DNA of 64,000 nt, from assembly GCA_035711805.1 (NCBI GenBank), contig DASTBV010000059.1, positions 1 to 64,000 on the forward strand, read 5' to 3'. The position numbers and the translations under genes are program-made. This document shows, one piece after another, positions 31,915-40,220 of this stretch. Position 1 is the stretch's first letter. Each line of letters opens with the position of its first letter. The notes beneath the pieces are model-generated. The model was not told where the DNA came from, searched no databases, and was given only the letters and a program-made list of their open reading frames with translations. The stretch comes from Gp6-AA40 sp035711805. Lineage in GTDB: Bacteria; Acidobacteriota; Vicinamibacteria; Vicinamibacterales; UBA2999.

Positions 31915-31999
31915 GGATGAACGAGTCGAACGCAATCAGCGCGGCGAACGACTCGAACGACTCGAACGATCCGAACGACTCGAACGGTTCGAACGACTA
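31915..31999. repeat. TCGAACGAC tandem repeat
   Basis: About nine degenerate units of (T/C)CGAACGA stand between convergent genes. The last unit, CGAACGACTAG, contains the stop codon of the DUF1552 gene on the other strand. Confidence 0.83.
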
Positions 32000-33331
32000 G
32001 ACCGCGAGCGGCTCGAGAATCCGCCCGTTGCTATCGCCGAACTTCTCGAGCCGCACGCCGCCGCTGTCCATGATCGTCAGCAGCAGGTTGGCCATCGGCG
32101 TGTCGAGCTTGTACTGATGATGGCGGCCCATCTTGAACCTGCCGCCGAGCCCACCCGCCATCAGCGTCGGCAGATCGGAGTGGCGGTGCATGTTGCCGTC
32201 GCCCATGCCGCCGCCGTAGAGCAGCAGCGACTGATCGAGGACGGAACCGTCGCCTTCCGGCATCGCCTGCAGCTTCTCGAGGAAGTAGGCGAAGAGCTGC
32301 GACTGATAGAGATCGATGCGTGCCTTCTTGGCGATCAGGTTCGGGTCGTTGCGATGGTGCGAGACGCCGTGGTGCTGTTCGGGCACGCCGATGCTCGGGA
32401 ACGTCATCGTGCTCAGCTCGCGCGACATGATCATGCTGAACACGCGCGTGATGTCGGCCTGGAAGGCCAGCGCCTGCAGGTCGAACATCAGCTTCGTATG
32501 CGCGTCGAACGTCGAGGGAATGTCCGCCGGCCGTTCGGGCAGCTCGATGTCCACCGGCTGCGACTCCGCGTTCTGGATCCGCTGCTCGATCTCGCGCACC
32601 GAATCGAGGTACTCGCGCAGCTTATTCCTGTCGCCGCGGCCCAGGCTGTTGGCGACGCGGCTCGCCTCTTCGCGCACCGAATCCAGGATGCTTCCCTCGG
32701 AACGGCTGCGCGCCTGGCGCGCCTCGGCGCTGCCGCCGTCGCCAAAGAGCCGTTCGAAGAGAATGCGCGGATGCGATTCCGTGTTGTTCGGCGTCGTCTC
32801 GTTGCGCCACGAGACGGTGTTGACGTAGAAGCAGTCGCCTGAATCGCAGGAGCCCTGCGTCGGGAAGTCCACCGACATCTCGACCGATGGGATGCGTGAC
32901 GTCTTGCCGATCTCCCGCACGAGGAGCTGATCGACGGTGGTCGCCAGCTTGACCTCGACGCCCGGCTGGGTGCGGTCGTAGGCGTGCACGCCCGTCAGCC
33001 AGACCGCCGATGCGCGCGGATGATCGCCGGTGCCGTCGCCGAAGGTGTCGGCCTGCAGGTGCGAGAGCCCGCTGAGCACCGAGATCTTGTCGCGAAGGCT
33101 GGCGAACGGCTGCAGCGTCGGCGTCAGATCGAAGTTGGCGCCGGTGGTGGCAGGCGTCCACAGGTTCTGGATGACGCCGTTGGCGATGTAGACGAAGCCG
33201 TAGCGCGGCGTCGGCTTGAGCGCGCGAGCGGACAGGGCCGGGACCATCGCGTCGAGAAACGGCAGCGCGATCGTCGTGCCCATGGCACGGAGGAACGTTC
33301 GCCGCGGGAGTGCTCTTTTCGCAACAAACAT
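31997..33331 (-). CDS. DUF1552 family exported protein
   Basis: This is a 444-residue protein from the ATG at 33331. The twin-arginine-like start LPRRTFLRAMGTTIALPFLD is the standard opening of DUF1552. It continues with YGFVYIANGVIQNLWTP, SVLSGLSHLQA, HPRASAVWLTG and a late YGGGMGDGNMHRHSDLP. Typical length is about 430-450, so it is complete. The protein is predicted to be exported folded. DUF1552 proteins nearly always stand next to DUF1592/DUF1587 cytochrome-like proteins, as here, and a role in an oxidative or polymer-degrading step has been suggested but not shown. It is downstream of the DUF1592 gene, separated by a palindromic repeat. Confidence 0.9.
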   Translation of the reverse strand: MFVAKRALPRRTFLRAMGTTIALPFLDAMVPALSARALKPTPRYGFVYIANGVIQNLWTPATTGANFDLTPTLQPFASLRDKISVLSGLSHLQADTFGDGTGDHPRASAVWLTGVHAYDRTQPGVEVKLATTVDQLLVREIGKTSRIPSVEMSVDFPTQGSCDSGDCFYVNTVSWRNETTPNNTESHPRILFERLFGDGGSAEARQARSRSEGSILDSVREEASRVANSLGRGDRNKLREYLDSVREIEQRIQNAESQPVDIELPERPADIPSTFDAHTKLMFDLQALAFQADITRVFSMIMSRELSTMTFPSIGVPEQHHGVSHHRNDPNLIAKKARIDLYQSQLFAYFLEKLQAMPEGDGSVLDQSLLLYGGGMGDGNMHRHSDLPTLMAGGLGGRFKMGRHHQYKLDTPMANLLLTIMDSGGVRLEKFGDSNGRILEPLAV

Positions 33332-33349
33332 CACTGGCCTCTCACCGTC

Positions 33350-33422
33350 ACAACACACCGAGGCACCGAGTTCACCGAGGTCGAAATAGTGTTGCTCAGT
33401 GCCTCGGTGTCTCGGTGTGTCA
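33350..33422. repeat. CGACACACCGAG-type palindromic repeat, copy 2
   Basis: ACACACCGAGGCACCGAGTT and GTGCCTCGGTGTCTCGGTGTGT pair as a long stem. It lies in the gap between the DUF1592 and DUF1552 genes and might cause partial termination or stabilise the processed transcript. Confidence 0.85.
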
Positions 33423-33425
33423 TCT

Positions 33426-36098
33426 TCATTGGCTGTCGCTCCCGGCTTCGCGCATCTGGAACGGACGGCTCTTCACGATCCCAAGCACCAGCGACGCCAG
33501 CGTATGATTCGCCGGCGCCGATTCGCGCAGCACCGCGCGCACGGTGGGCGCGTCATAGTATTGCAGGTTGCGCCCGATCGCGTACATCAGTAACCGCTCC
33601 GCGACGGTGCCGACGAATTGCTCGGGCTGACGCAGCAGTTCCTTCTTCAGCCCGGGAATTCCCTCGAATTTCGTCCCCTCCGGGAACACGCCGGTTGCGT
33701 CGATGGGCTGGTCGCCGTCGCGCTCGCGCCACCGCCCGACGGCGTCGAAATTCTCCATGGCAAAGCCGATCGGGTCCATACGCGCGTGGCAGCCGGCGCA
33801 CGCCGGAGCAGCGCGGTGCTGAATCATCGCCTCGCGAAGCGTCAATGGCTTGCCGGGCGAGGTTTCGGTTTTCAGCGATGGCACGTCGGCTGGCGGGGGC
33901 GGCGGCGCTGCCGAGAGCAGATTCTCGAGCACCCACTTGCCGCGCAGCACCGGCGACGTCCGCGTCGAGTATGAGGTGATCGTCAGAACGCTTCCCTGCC
34001 CCAGCAGGCCGCCGCGGACGCTGCCCTCGGAAAACGTGACGCGGCGGAAGTGGCTGCCCCTGATGTTCGGGATCCCATAGTGGCGTGCCAGCCGTTCGTT
34101 CAGGAAGGTGTAGTTCGCCCGCAGCAGGTCGAGGACGCTTCGGTTCTCGCGGAAGACGCTGCTGATGAACAGTTCCGTCTCCCGCTGCATGGCCGTGCGC
34201 AGCGTCTCGTCGAAGTCGGCAAACAGGATCTCGTCCGGCAGCTTCGCGCCGATGTCCCGCAGGTACAGCCATTGGGCGGCGAAGTTCGTGACGAGCGATT
34301 CCGAGCGCGGGTCCGCCATCATGCGGCGCACCTGCTGCTCGAGCACCTTCGGGTCCTTCAGCCGTCCCGCCGCGGCCGCATCGAGCAGCTCGTCGTCCGG
34401 GATGCTGCTCCAGATGAAGAACGACAACCGCGACGCGAGCTCGAGATCGCTGACGCGATATGCCGTGCCAGCGGCAACACTTGCAGGTTCGCGCTCGATG
34501 CGAAACAGGAACTGCGAGCTGACGAGTAGACGTTCGAGAGCTTTCTGGATGCCGAGATCGAAACTCCCTGCAGCGGCGGGTCCGCCGCCGCTGGAATTGC
34601 CCGCTCCGGCGGCACCCGCCCCACGACGGCCCTGTTCGTAGAAGGGCAGCAGATCCTTGATATCCGCTTCGGTTGCCGGACGGCGATACGCGCGTCGCAC
34701 GAGCGTCGAGAGAATCCGGCGCGCGCACGGGAGTTCCTCGACCGCCGAGGCAGGACGGCAGACGAAGATCCGCCGACGGCTCGGCGAATCGCCGGGCCCG
34801 GTGACGTTATAGGGACCGCTGATCGTCACGCTGTTGATCGCCGGCTGCGTGCCGCGGCTGCGCATGCGAGGCCGCAGCGTCGCCTCGTCGCGCGCCTCGG
34901 TCCGCTGCACGAACGCAACGCCAATCAGCTTCGGGCCGGCCTTCAGCGAGAGCGGGAACTCCAGCGGACCTGCGGCAGCGCCTCGACCTCTCCCACCGGC
35001 ACGACCACCCTGTGCACCCCCTGCACCCCCTGCACCCCCTGCACCCCCTGCACTTCCTGCACCCCCTGCACTTCCTGCACTTCCTGCACCCCCTGCACCT
35101 CCTGCACCTCCTGCACCTCCTGCACCTCCTGAACCCCGTGAACCTGCGCCGTCTACCGGCCCGGCTCCTCGGCCGGCTACAGCCGGCCGATCAACGGACG
35201 GAGGCGTCGGGTCGGGATCTGCCGGATCGGGCTGGCCTGGCGGAGCGGCAACGCCTGGCGCACCGCGTCCCGCTCCACCAAGCTGTCGCAGCGCGGCGCG
35301 TTCGCCGTCAACGAGGATCTCGAGCTCGTGACCCTGCGCATTGCCGACATCCACTCTGACGATGTAGGTGCCGTCCACGGGGAACTCGCTGCGCACGGCG
35401 ATTCCGCCGCGCGTGCCGAATGGCAGTTCCTCCACGCGCTCGTCCTGCGGATGCTCGGGATCGAGGCGATGGATGTTCACCATAACGGGCATCGCCGGAT
35501 CGCCCACCGCGAGGCGGCTGATCTTCCGCGCCGCGTCGAGATACCGCTCCATGTTGCTCGGCGAGACGAACAGCAGGTCGGCGATGTTGTCGAAACCGCT
35601 GCTGATGTTGTCCGGCGGCAGCAGGTAGTCCACGCTCACCTCGCGCGGCAGCGATTCGAGCGCGAGCAGATCGCGCACGGCGTTCCGGTACTCCGTGCGG
35701 CTCAGACGATGTGCGAGCGGCAGCTTGCCAAGGTGCGGCCGGGCCGCTTCGGCCCGGTCCAACTCTGTTTCGAGGAACGTGGCGACACGGTCGTAGCCGG
35801 CGGCGTCCGGACGCGGAGCGCCCGGAGGCGGCATCGACTGCGTCCGCAGCTTGCGAACGACCTTCTCCCACCGATCCGCCCCGGCGGCGACGTTCGTGAC
35901 GACCGCCGGATCGATGACGAAGCCGCCGCTCTTCAGCCGCTCGTTATGGCAGGTCGCGCAGTACTGCTTGAGGACCGCGGCAGATGCCGCCGCCGCGGAC
36001 GGTGCCGGCGCTGCGGGCGCCTGGGCTCCTGGCCTCGCCGTGGCGACCGCGATGGCGAATCCGAGCAGTGCGCAGCCGAGTAAACCTCTGTAGGACAT
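33426..36098 (-). CDS. DUF1592/DUF1587/DUF1588/DUF1585 multidomain exported cytochrome-like protein
   Basis: This is an 890-residue protein with a signal peptide (1-about 25) and a heme c motif CATCH at about 47-51. DUF1587 follows (AHRLSRTEYRNAVRDLL). A low-complexity Gly/Ala/Ser segment of about 40 residues (GGAGGAGGAG pattern, near 320-365) interrupts the protein and is encoded by a 9- to 12-bp minisatellite. Then come DUF1595/DUF1592 (YRVSDLELASRLSFFIWSSI), DUF1588 (LARHYGIPNIRGSHFRRV) and DUF1585 (CAGCHARMDPIGFAMENFDA, with a second CxxCH). The full set of domains is present. It is probably a periplasmic redox partner of the DUF1552 protein. The substrate is unknown. Confidence 0.88.
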   Translation of the reverse strand: MSYRGLLGCALLGFAIAVATARPGAQAPAAPAPSAAAASAAVLKQYCATCHNERLKSGGFVIDPAVVTNVAAGADRWEKVVRKLRTQSMPPPGAPRPDAAGYDRVATFLETELDRAEAARPHLGKLPLAHRLSRTEYRNAVRDLLALESLPREVSVDYLLPPDNISSGFDNIADLLFVSPSNMERYLDAARKISRLAVGDPAMPVMVNIHRLDPEHPQDERVEELPFGTRGGIAVRSEFPVDGTYIVRVDVGNAQGHELEILVDGERAALRQLGGAGRGAPGVAAPPGQPDPADPDPTPPSVDRPAVAGRGAGPVDGAGSRGSGGAGGAGGAGGAGGAGSAGSAGGAGSAGGAGGAGGAGGAQGGRAGGRGRGAAAGPLEFPLSLKAGPKLIGVAFVQRTEARDEATLRPRMRSRGTQPAINSVTISGPYNVTGPGDSPSRRRIFVCRPASAVEELPCARRILSTLVRRAYRRPATEADIKDLLPFYEQGRRGAGAAGAGNSSGGGPAAAGSFDLGIQKALERLLVSSQFLFRIEREPASVAAGTAYRVSDLELASRLSFFIWSSIPDDELLDAAAAGRLKDPKVLEQQVRRMMADPRSESLVTNFAAQWLYLRDIGAKLPDEILFADFDETLRTAMQRETELFISSVFRENRSVLDLLRANYTFLNERLARHYGIPNIRGSHFRRVTFSEGSVRGGLLGQGSVLTITSYSTRTSPVLRGKWVLENLLSAAPPPPPADVPSLKTETSPGKPLTLREAMIQHRAAPACAGCHARMDPIGFAMENFDAVGRWRERDGDQPIDATGVFPEGTKFEGIPGLKKELLRQPEQFVGTVAERLLMYAIGRNLQYYDAPTVRAVLRESAPANHTLASLVLGIVKSRPFQMREAGSDSQ
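35010..35135. repeat. In-frame minisatellite within the DUF1592 gene
   Basis: About fourteen units of TGCACCCCC, TGCACCTCC or TGCACTTCC run head to tail and are translated on the minus strand as Gly-Gly-Ala or Gly-Ser-Ala. In another frame the minus strand reads VQEVQGVQ, the same as the intergenic repeat at 16245, so the two are related sequences. Confidence 0.85.
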
Positions 36099-36208
36099 TC
36101 AAATACGGGGTTATATTAACGCCGTTGGCAGACGCGCCTGACCCCGGGGGTCCCCATCGCGCCTGCGCGATGGGGTGGCGTGGCGCGTCCCACGATTCCG
36201 GAGGAAAT

Positions 36209-37783
36209 ATGCGGTTTCGCGCCTGGCTGCACTTCGTGATCTTCGGCTTCGTGACCAGCGCATCCCTATCGGCGGCCGGAACACCTTTAATCGACGCCGT
36301 CAAAAAACAGGATGTCCAGGCGGTCCGCGCGCTCCTGAAACAGAAGGTCAGCATCAACGCGACTGAGGCCGACGGCTTCACGGCCCTCCACTGGGCAGCC
36401 CAGCGGAACGACGTCCAGCTCGTCGAACTGCTGCTCGGAGCCGGCGCCAACGCCAAAGCATCGACCCGCTACAACATCACGCCGTTGTACCTCGCCGCCA
36501 TGAACGGCAATGCCGCGATGATGGAACGGCTGCTGAAGGCCGGCGCCGATCCGAATGGCACCGCCCAGGAAGGGCAGACGATGCTGATGACGGCGGCGCT
36601 GTCGGGCAGGCCGGACGCCGTGCGCCTGCTGCTGACGCGGGGCGCGAAGGTTGACACCAAAGAGCCGTACAAAGGTCAGACCGCGCTGATGTGGGCGGCG
36701 GCTGAAGGCAACACCGCGGCGGTCGACGTGCTGCTCGAAGCCGGCGCCGACCTCACGCTGAAATCGAACGGCGGCCTCACGCCGCTGCTGTTTGCGGTGC
36801 GCAACGCGCACATCGAGACCGCGGTCGCGCTGCTGAAGCGCGGCGCGAACGTCGACGACGTGGCGCCGGACGGCTCGAGCGCGCTGAGCATGGCGGCGGT
36901 CAACGCCTACTACGAGATGGCGTCGGTCCTCCTCGATCATGGGGCCAATCCGAACCTGCCCGATCCGCGCGCGTCACCACTGCACACCGTCGCGTGGCTG
37001 CGCAAGCCGGGCGCCGACGGCGCCGCCGGCGTCGGCAACACGCCGGTCGGCACGCCGCAGCAGGTTGGGAAAGTGACGGCGATCCAGCTCGCGCGCAAGC
37101 TGCTCGAGCACGGCGCGAACCCGAACACCCGCGTCGAATGGAACGAGCCGCGCTTCGGCAAGGAAGGCGGCACGGCGCGCAATCCGCCGAACATCCGCCT
37201 GGGGCGGCATCTCATCACTTATCGGGGTGCCACGCCGTTCTACGTCGCCGCGAAGAACGGCGACATCGAGCTGATGCGGCTGCTCGTCGAGTTCAAAGCC
37301 GATCCGAAAATCCCGTCGATCGTCGGCGTCACGCCGCTGATGGTGGCCGCCGGACTCGATACATGGGAAGGCGAAACGCCCGGCCCGTACACCGGCGTCC
37401 CGGAAGCCGAGCGGCTCGAGGCCGTGAAGTTCGCCCTCTCGCTCGGCAACGACGTCAACGCGCGCACGAACTTCGGCGACTACCCGATGGAAGGCGAAGT
37501 CGCCTATACGCTGCTCTACTACCCGCACAACATCGACAAGCTGCTCGAGCTCGGCGTCGGCGATCCGCGCTGGAACGGGACCACGCCGCTCATCGGCGCG
37601 ATCATGTCGAACCAGCCGTCGATCGTGCAGTACCTGGTCGATCAGGGCGCCGACGTGCGGACCAAGACGACGCTCGGCTGGACGCCGCTGGATGTGGCTG
37701 AAGGGGTCTTCTGCTGCAACGCGAAGAAGGAGTTTCCGGCGGCGGCCGCGATCATTCGCAAGGCCCTCGCGGCCAGGCAGTAG
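36209..37783 (+). CDS. Exported ankyrin-repeat protein
   Basis: This is a 524-residue protein from the ATG at 36209 with site GGAGGAAAT. The signal peptide ends at LSAAG (about residue 24). It has about ten ankyrin repeats of the form DGFTALHWAAQRNDVQLVELLLGAGA. Intact repeats run to about residue 255. A less regular region (PNIRLGRHLITYRGATPFY) follows, then the final repeats (GWTPLDVAEGVFCC). Ankyrin repeats bind other proteins, here in the periplasm. It is divergent from the DUF1592 gene with 110 bp between starts, so both could share regulation. Ankyrin proteins are common beside DUF1552/DUF1592 genes in this type of genome (from general knowledge). The partner is unknown. Confidence 0.9.
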   Translation: MRFRAWLHFVIFGFVTSASLSAAGTPLIDAVKKQDVQAVRALLKQKVSINATEADGFTALHWAAQRNDVQLVELLLGAGANAKASTRYNITPLYLAAMNGNAAMMERLLKAGADPNGTAQEGQTMLMTAALSGRPDAVRLLLTRGAKVDTKEPYKGQTALMWAAAEGNTAAVDVLLEAGADLTLKSNGGLTPLLFAVRNAHIETAVALLKRGANVDDVAPDGSSALSMAAVNAYYEMASVLLDHGANPNLPDPRASPLHTVAWLRKPGADGAAGVGNTPVGTPQQVGKVTAIQLARKLLEHGANPNTRVEWNEPRFGKEGGTARNPPNIRLGRHLITYRGATPFYVAAKNGDIELMRLLVEFKADPKIPSIVGVTPLMVAAGLDTWEGETPGPYTGVPEAERLEAVKFALSLGNDVNARTNFGDYPMEGEVAYTLLYYPHNIDKLLELGVGDPRWNGTTPLIGAIMSNQPSIVQYLVDQGADVRTKTTLGWTPLDVAEGVFCCNAKKEFPAAAAIIRKALAARQ

Positions 37784-37810
37784 AGTCCGGCGTCAGCCGG
37801 ATTGACCGTC

Positions 37811-37833
37811 GTAGTGTCCGCCTTTAGGCGGAC
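37811..37833. repeat. GTAG-headed short hairpin repeat, copy 6
   Basis: GTAGTGTCCGCCTTTAGGCGGAC has the same stem as the other copies but loop TTTA instead of TTCA. It lies 14 bp upstream of the large element at 37847. Confidence 0.87.
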
Positions 37834-37846
37834 CAATTGCACGTGA

Positions 37847-37983
37847 GTTGACGCGGCCCGGGTCCTGTCGCCGGGTTTCCCCCTCCGTCCTCGGCGCAAG
37901 TGCACGGGTCACGGCCGTGCGCCTGCGGGCGGAAGTGGGGATGCCCCTCCCGGCGCCACCCGCTGGAAAAGAACTGCGTCAAC
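37847..37983 (+). repeat. Dispersed 137-bp element with GTTGACGC/GCGTCAAC ends, copy A
   Basis: The element starts GTTGACGCGGCCCGGGTCC and ends GAACTGCGTCAAC. In between it has conserved blocks CTGTCGCCGGGTTTCCCC, CGTCCTCGGCGCAAGTGCAC and GGGGATGCCCCTCCCGGCGCC. The ends form a short terminal inverted repeat. Inner pairs such as GGGGATGCCCC give hairpins. Three more copies are at 41097 (reverse), 56893 and 58138 (reverse). Confidence 0.85.
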
Positions 37984-37997
37984 AAGTAAGAGTTGCC

Positions 37998-38020
37998 GTA
38001 GTGTCCGCCTTCAGGCGGAC
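37998..38020. repeat. GTAG-headed short hairpin repeat, copy 7
   Basis: GTAGTGTCCGCCTTCAGGCGGAC is 14 bp downstream of the large element at 37847 and in the same orientation as copy 6. The large element is thus bracketed by two short hairpins. Confidence 0.87.
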
Positions 38021-38074
38021 CTTCACGAGGGCCGTGACGACGTGGAAATTGGTCGTTATCGCGGTGACGGCGAA

Positions 38075-38734
38075 ATGAAACGCATACTCTCTGCTGTCAT
38101 CATGCTGGCGGCGTCCGTCGCGGTGACGTCTGCGCAGCAGCCATCATCGCCGCCGCCCAGCAAGGAAAGGATCGCCGCTCTGCTTGCAAAGGCCGGCGGT
38201 TCCTACTTCAGCGGAACAGATCGTCCGATTTCCGCTTCCGTAGTCGGGCAATTCGTGAGCTGGCAACCGGGCGAACTGGGGCTCGTGGTGTTGTGGCGCG
38301 GCACCGAGCGCTGGTACGCCGCGGGTCCTCAGTCGAGCAGCGGCGGAGGCTCACAGGGTTCGTACCGCCACTCCAACCAGTTCGGTTCGATTCGAATCGA
38401 TTTGACGTTGAACCGGACCCGTCTGATCGCAACCGTCAACAACATCGAGGTTTCACTCGCGGACGGCCAGAACGTACTGCTCGTCGACGGAGCGGACCGG
38501 CAGGATCGTCCGTCCGTCACAGCCATACGGGCCGACCTCTCGTCCCCGGCCGCGGTCAGCGACTTGATCCAGGTGCTCGCCACCTCGAACCTTGCCCGGA
38601 TATTCCGGCGTTCGGCGGAAATCGTGTCGTTTCTGCAGTGCGACGCGCCGGCGAATCAAGCCATTCCCATATCCGGCCTGCCCGCCGAATACCTCGCCAC
38701 GATCTACGTCTGCGAAGATCTGAAGGGTAAATAG
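38075..38734 (+). CDS. Exported protein of unknown function
   Basis: This is a 219-residue protein from the ATG at 38075 with a signal peptide (about 1-20, ending SAQQ). The mature part is beta-rich: SASVVGQFVSWQPGELGLVV, then LWRGTERWYAAGP, IRIDLTLNRTRLIATVNNIEV, and a C-terminal helix with IVSFLQCDAP and EYLATIYVCEDLKGK. Two cysteines might pair. It is followed immediately (0 bp) by a TIGR03435 gene. A short 3' remnant of a similar gene appears at 39626, just before the cupin gene. I do not recognise a named family. Co-expression with TIGR03435 is likely. Confidence 0.7.
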   Translation: MKRILSAVIMLAASVAVTSAQQPSSPPPSKERIAALLAKAGGSYFSGTDRPISASVVGQFVSWQPGELGLVVLWRGTERWYAAGPQSSSGGGSQGSYRHSNQFGSIRIDLTLNRTRLIATVNNIEVSLADGQNVLLVDGADRQDRPSVTAIRADLSSPAAVSDLIQVLATSNLARIFRRSAEIVSFLQCDAPANQAIPISGLPAEYLATIYVCEDLKGK

Positions 38735-39586
38735 GTGAAACGCACACCGGTCGGCCTGGCGATGATGCTCGCGACGGCGTTCGCCCACGCGCAGGCTCCC
38801 GCGCCTCCTCTTGCATTCGACGTCGCGTCGATCAGACCGACGCCCGCCAATCCTCCCGTCACCACCGCTGGCGCCGCTGTGCCCGGCGGGCAGTGGTCGC
38901 CGCGCAACGTCACTGTCCTGACGATAGTCGCCCGCGCATTTCCCGAGTACGTCCTTCCCGGTCTGATCGTCGGTGGCCCAGCCTGGGTCGCCGAGCGCCG
39001 CTTCGATATCGACGCGAGGACCGACAGGCCAGTCACCCCTGATCAGTATCCGCAGATGATTCGTCAGCTGCTGATGGATCGCTTCAAGCTGACAACACAC
39101 GTCGAGACGCGGCCGGTGGACGTGTATTCGCTGGTCGTGGCACGCAGCGACGGCCGCCTGGGACCGCGGCTGCGGCCGGCGTCAGCGGAGTGCACGAAGG
39201 AACTCGAAGCCGCCCGCGAGCTCGAGCGCGCCCGGCGTGCGGGACCGATCACAGCGCTTGGGCCGGAATCGAAACCGTGCAACGTCCAGGTTTCGATGAA
39301 AAGCGGCATGATGCGCATCGTCGGCGGCCGCTCGATGAGCGAGCTGGCCGCGGCGCTTCAGCAATGGACCGAGTCGAAGGTCGTCGATCGAACCGGCCTC
39401 CGTGGCGATTACGAGGCGGAGCTCGAATTCGACTTCAGAGGGACATTCTCGGCCGCGAACGCCGACCCGAGTAAACCATCGGTTTTCACGGCGGTGCAGG
39501 AGCAGCTCGGTCTCAGACTGCAGCGCAGCCGGGAACCGGTGGACGTGCTGGTCATCGACGCCATCGAGATGCCTTCGGAAAATTGA
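38735..39586 (+). CDS. TIGR03435 family exported protein
   Basis: This is a 283-residue protein with a GTG start directly after the previous stop. It has a signal peptide (1-19). The family pattern is clear: FDVASIRPTPANP, VTVLTIVARAFPEYVLPG, VAERRFDIDAR, MIRQLLMDRFKLTTHVETRP, YSLVVARSDGRLGPRLRPA, VVDRTGLRGDYEAELEF, FTAVQEQLGLRLQRSREPV and VLVIDAIEMPSEN. TIGR03435 is an expanded exported family first noted in Solibacter; its role is not known. Three copies are in this window. Full length. The gene is probably co-transcribed with the hypothetical gene upstream. Confidence 0.92.
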   Translation: MKRTPVGLAMMLATAFAHAQAPAPPLAFDVASIRPTPANPPVTTAGAAVPGGQWSPRNVTVLTIVARAFPEYVLPGLIVGGPAWVAERRFDIDARTDRPVTPDQYPQMIRQLLMDRFKLTTHVETRPVDVYSLVVARSDGRLGPRLRPASAECTKELEAARELERARRAGPITALGPESKPCNVQVSMKSGMMRIVGGRSMSELAAALQQWTESKVVDRTGLRGDYEAELEFDFRGTFSAANADPSKPSVFTAVQEQLGLRLQRSREPVDVLVIDAIEMPSEN

Positions 39587-39600
39587 CTGCGACGTTGTTC

Positions 39601-39623
39601 GTAGTGTCCGCCTTCAGGCGGAC
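39601..39623. repeat. GTAG-headed short hairpin repeat, copy 8
   Basis: GTAGTGTCCGCCTTCAGGCGGAC lies between a TIGR03435 gene and the remnant that precedes the cupin gene. Confidence 0.87.
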
Positions 39624-39625
39624 TT

Positions 39626-39669
39626 CGGTAGCCACCGGATACATCTGTGAGAATCTGAGTGCTAAGTAG
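39626..39669 (+). pseudogene. 3' remnant resembling the end of the gene at 38075
   Basis: In the frame ending at TAG 39667-39669 the sequence reads VATGYICENLSAK. The end of the gene at 38075 reads LATIYVCEDLKGK, a close match position by position. The rest of the gene is absent and a hairpin repeat abuts the broken edge. This looks like what is left of a duplicated copy after deletion. It is too short to be certain. Confidence 0.5.
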
Positions 39670-40113
39670 ATGAAACACACATTCACCGTCATCATGATGC
39701 TTGCGGCGTGTCTCGCCGTCACCTCTGCACAGCAGCCGACGCCGCAGGTCACGTATCTCGACGCCGAGAAGTTCGCGGCGCTCGCGGCGAAAGGCGGGGC
39801 GCTTGCCAGTGGTCCTGACTTCACCGCGTCACTTGCCCGACGCAACAAACCCGGCCAAGTGGAAATCCACGCCAAAGAGACCGACATCTTCTACATCGTC
39901 GACGGATCCGCCACGTTCGTCACGGGCGGAACGATGGTCGGCGGCAAGGAGACGCGGCCGAATCAGATGCTCGGAACCGACATTCAGGGCGGCGAGACGC
40001 ATCAGCTGAAGAAGGGCGACTTCATTTCGATTCCCGCCGGCATCCCGCACTGGTTCAAGGATGTTCCGGCGAGTGGGATCATCTATTACATGGTGAAGGT
40101 GGTGAAGCCGTAG
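39670..40113 (+). CDS. Exported cupin-domain protein
   Basis: This is a 147-residue protein with a signal peptide (about 1-20) very like that of the gene at 38075 (MMLAACLAVTSAQQP). The cupin barrel has motif 1 as VEIHAKETDIFYIVDGSATFVTGG and motif 2 as GDFISIPAGIPHWFKD, with His/Glu positions for a metal. One histidine of motif 1 (usually HxH) is replaced, so metal binding may be altered. It starts right after a remnant stop codon. Exported cupins of this size are common in Acidobacteriota and mostly uncharacterised. The shared leader suggests that gene duplication reused the same 5' end. Confidence 0.83.
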   Translation: MKHTFTVIMMLAACLAVTSAQQPTPQVTYLDAEKFAALAAKGGALASGPDFTASLARRNKPGQVEIHAKETDIFYIVDGSATFVTGGTMVGGKETRPNQMLGTDIQGGETHQLKKGDFISIPAGIPHWFKDVPASGIIYYMVKVVKP

Positions 40114-40160
40114 GCTCGAAGGCCTCAGGATTCAGGCCGAAGGGCTCAGGGCGGGCCTAA

Positions 40161-40189
40161 GGATCAGGGATCAGGGATCAGGGATCAGG
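40161..40189. repeat. GGGATCAG tandem repeat, array 5
   Basis: Three to four units of GGATCAGG precede the TIGR03435 gene. The first possible start codon (40191) follows the last unit by one base. Confidence 0.85.
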
Positions 40190-40220
40190 AATGCAGATGC
40201 CAGGAGGCGCAGGACTGGCG

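Larger units (their letters stand above)
37784..38074. other. Repeat-filled spacer
   Basis: The 291 bp between the ankyrin gene and the next gene hold a short hairpin (37811-37833), a large dispersed element (37847-37983) and another short hairpin (37998-38020). The remaining 100 bases show no coding frame of note and no clear promoter. Confidence 0.7.
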
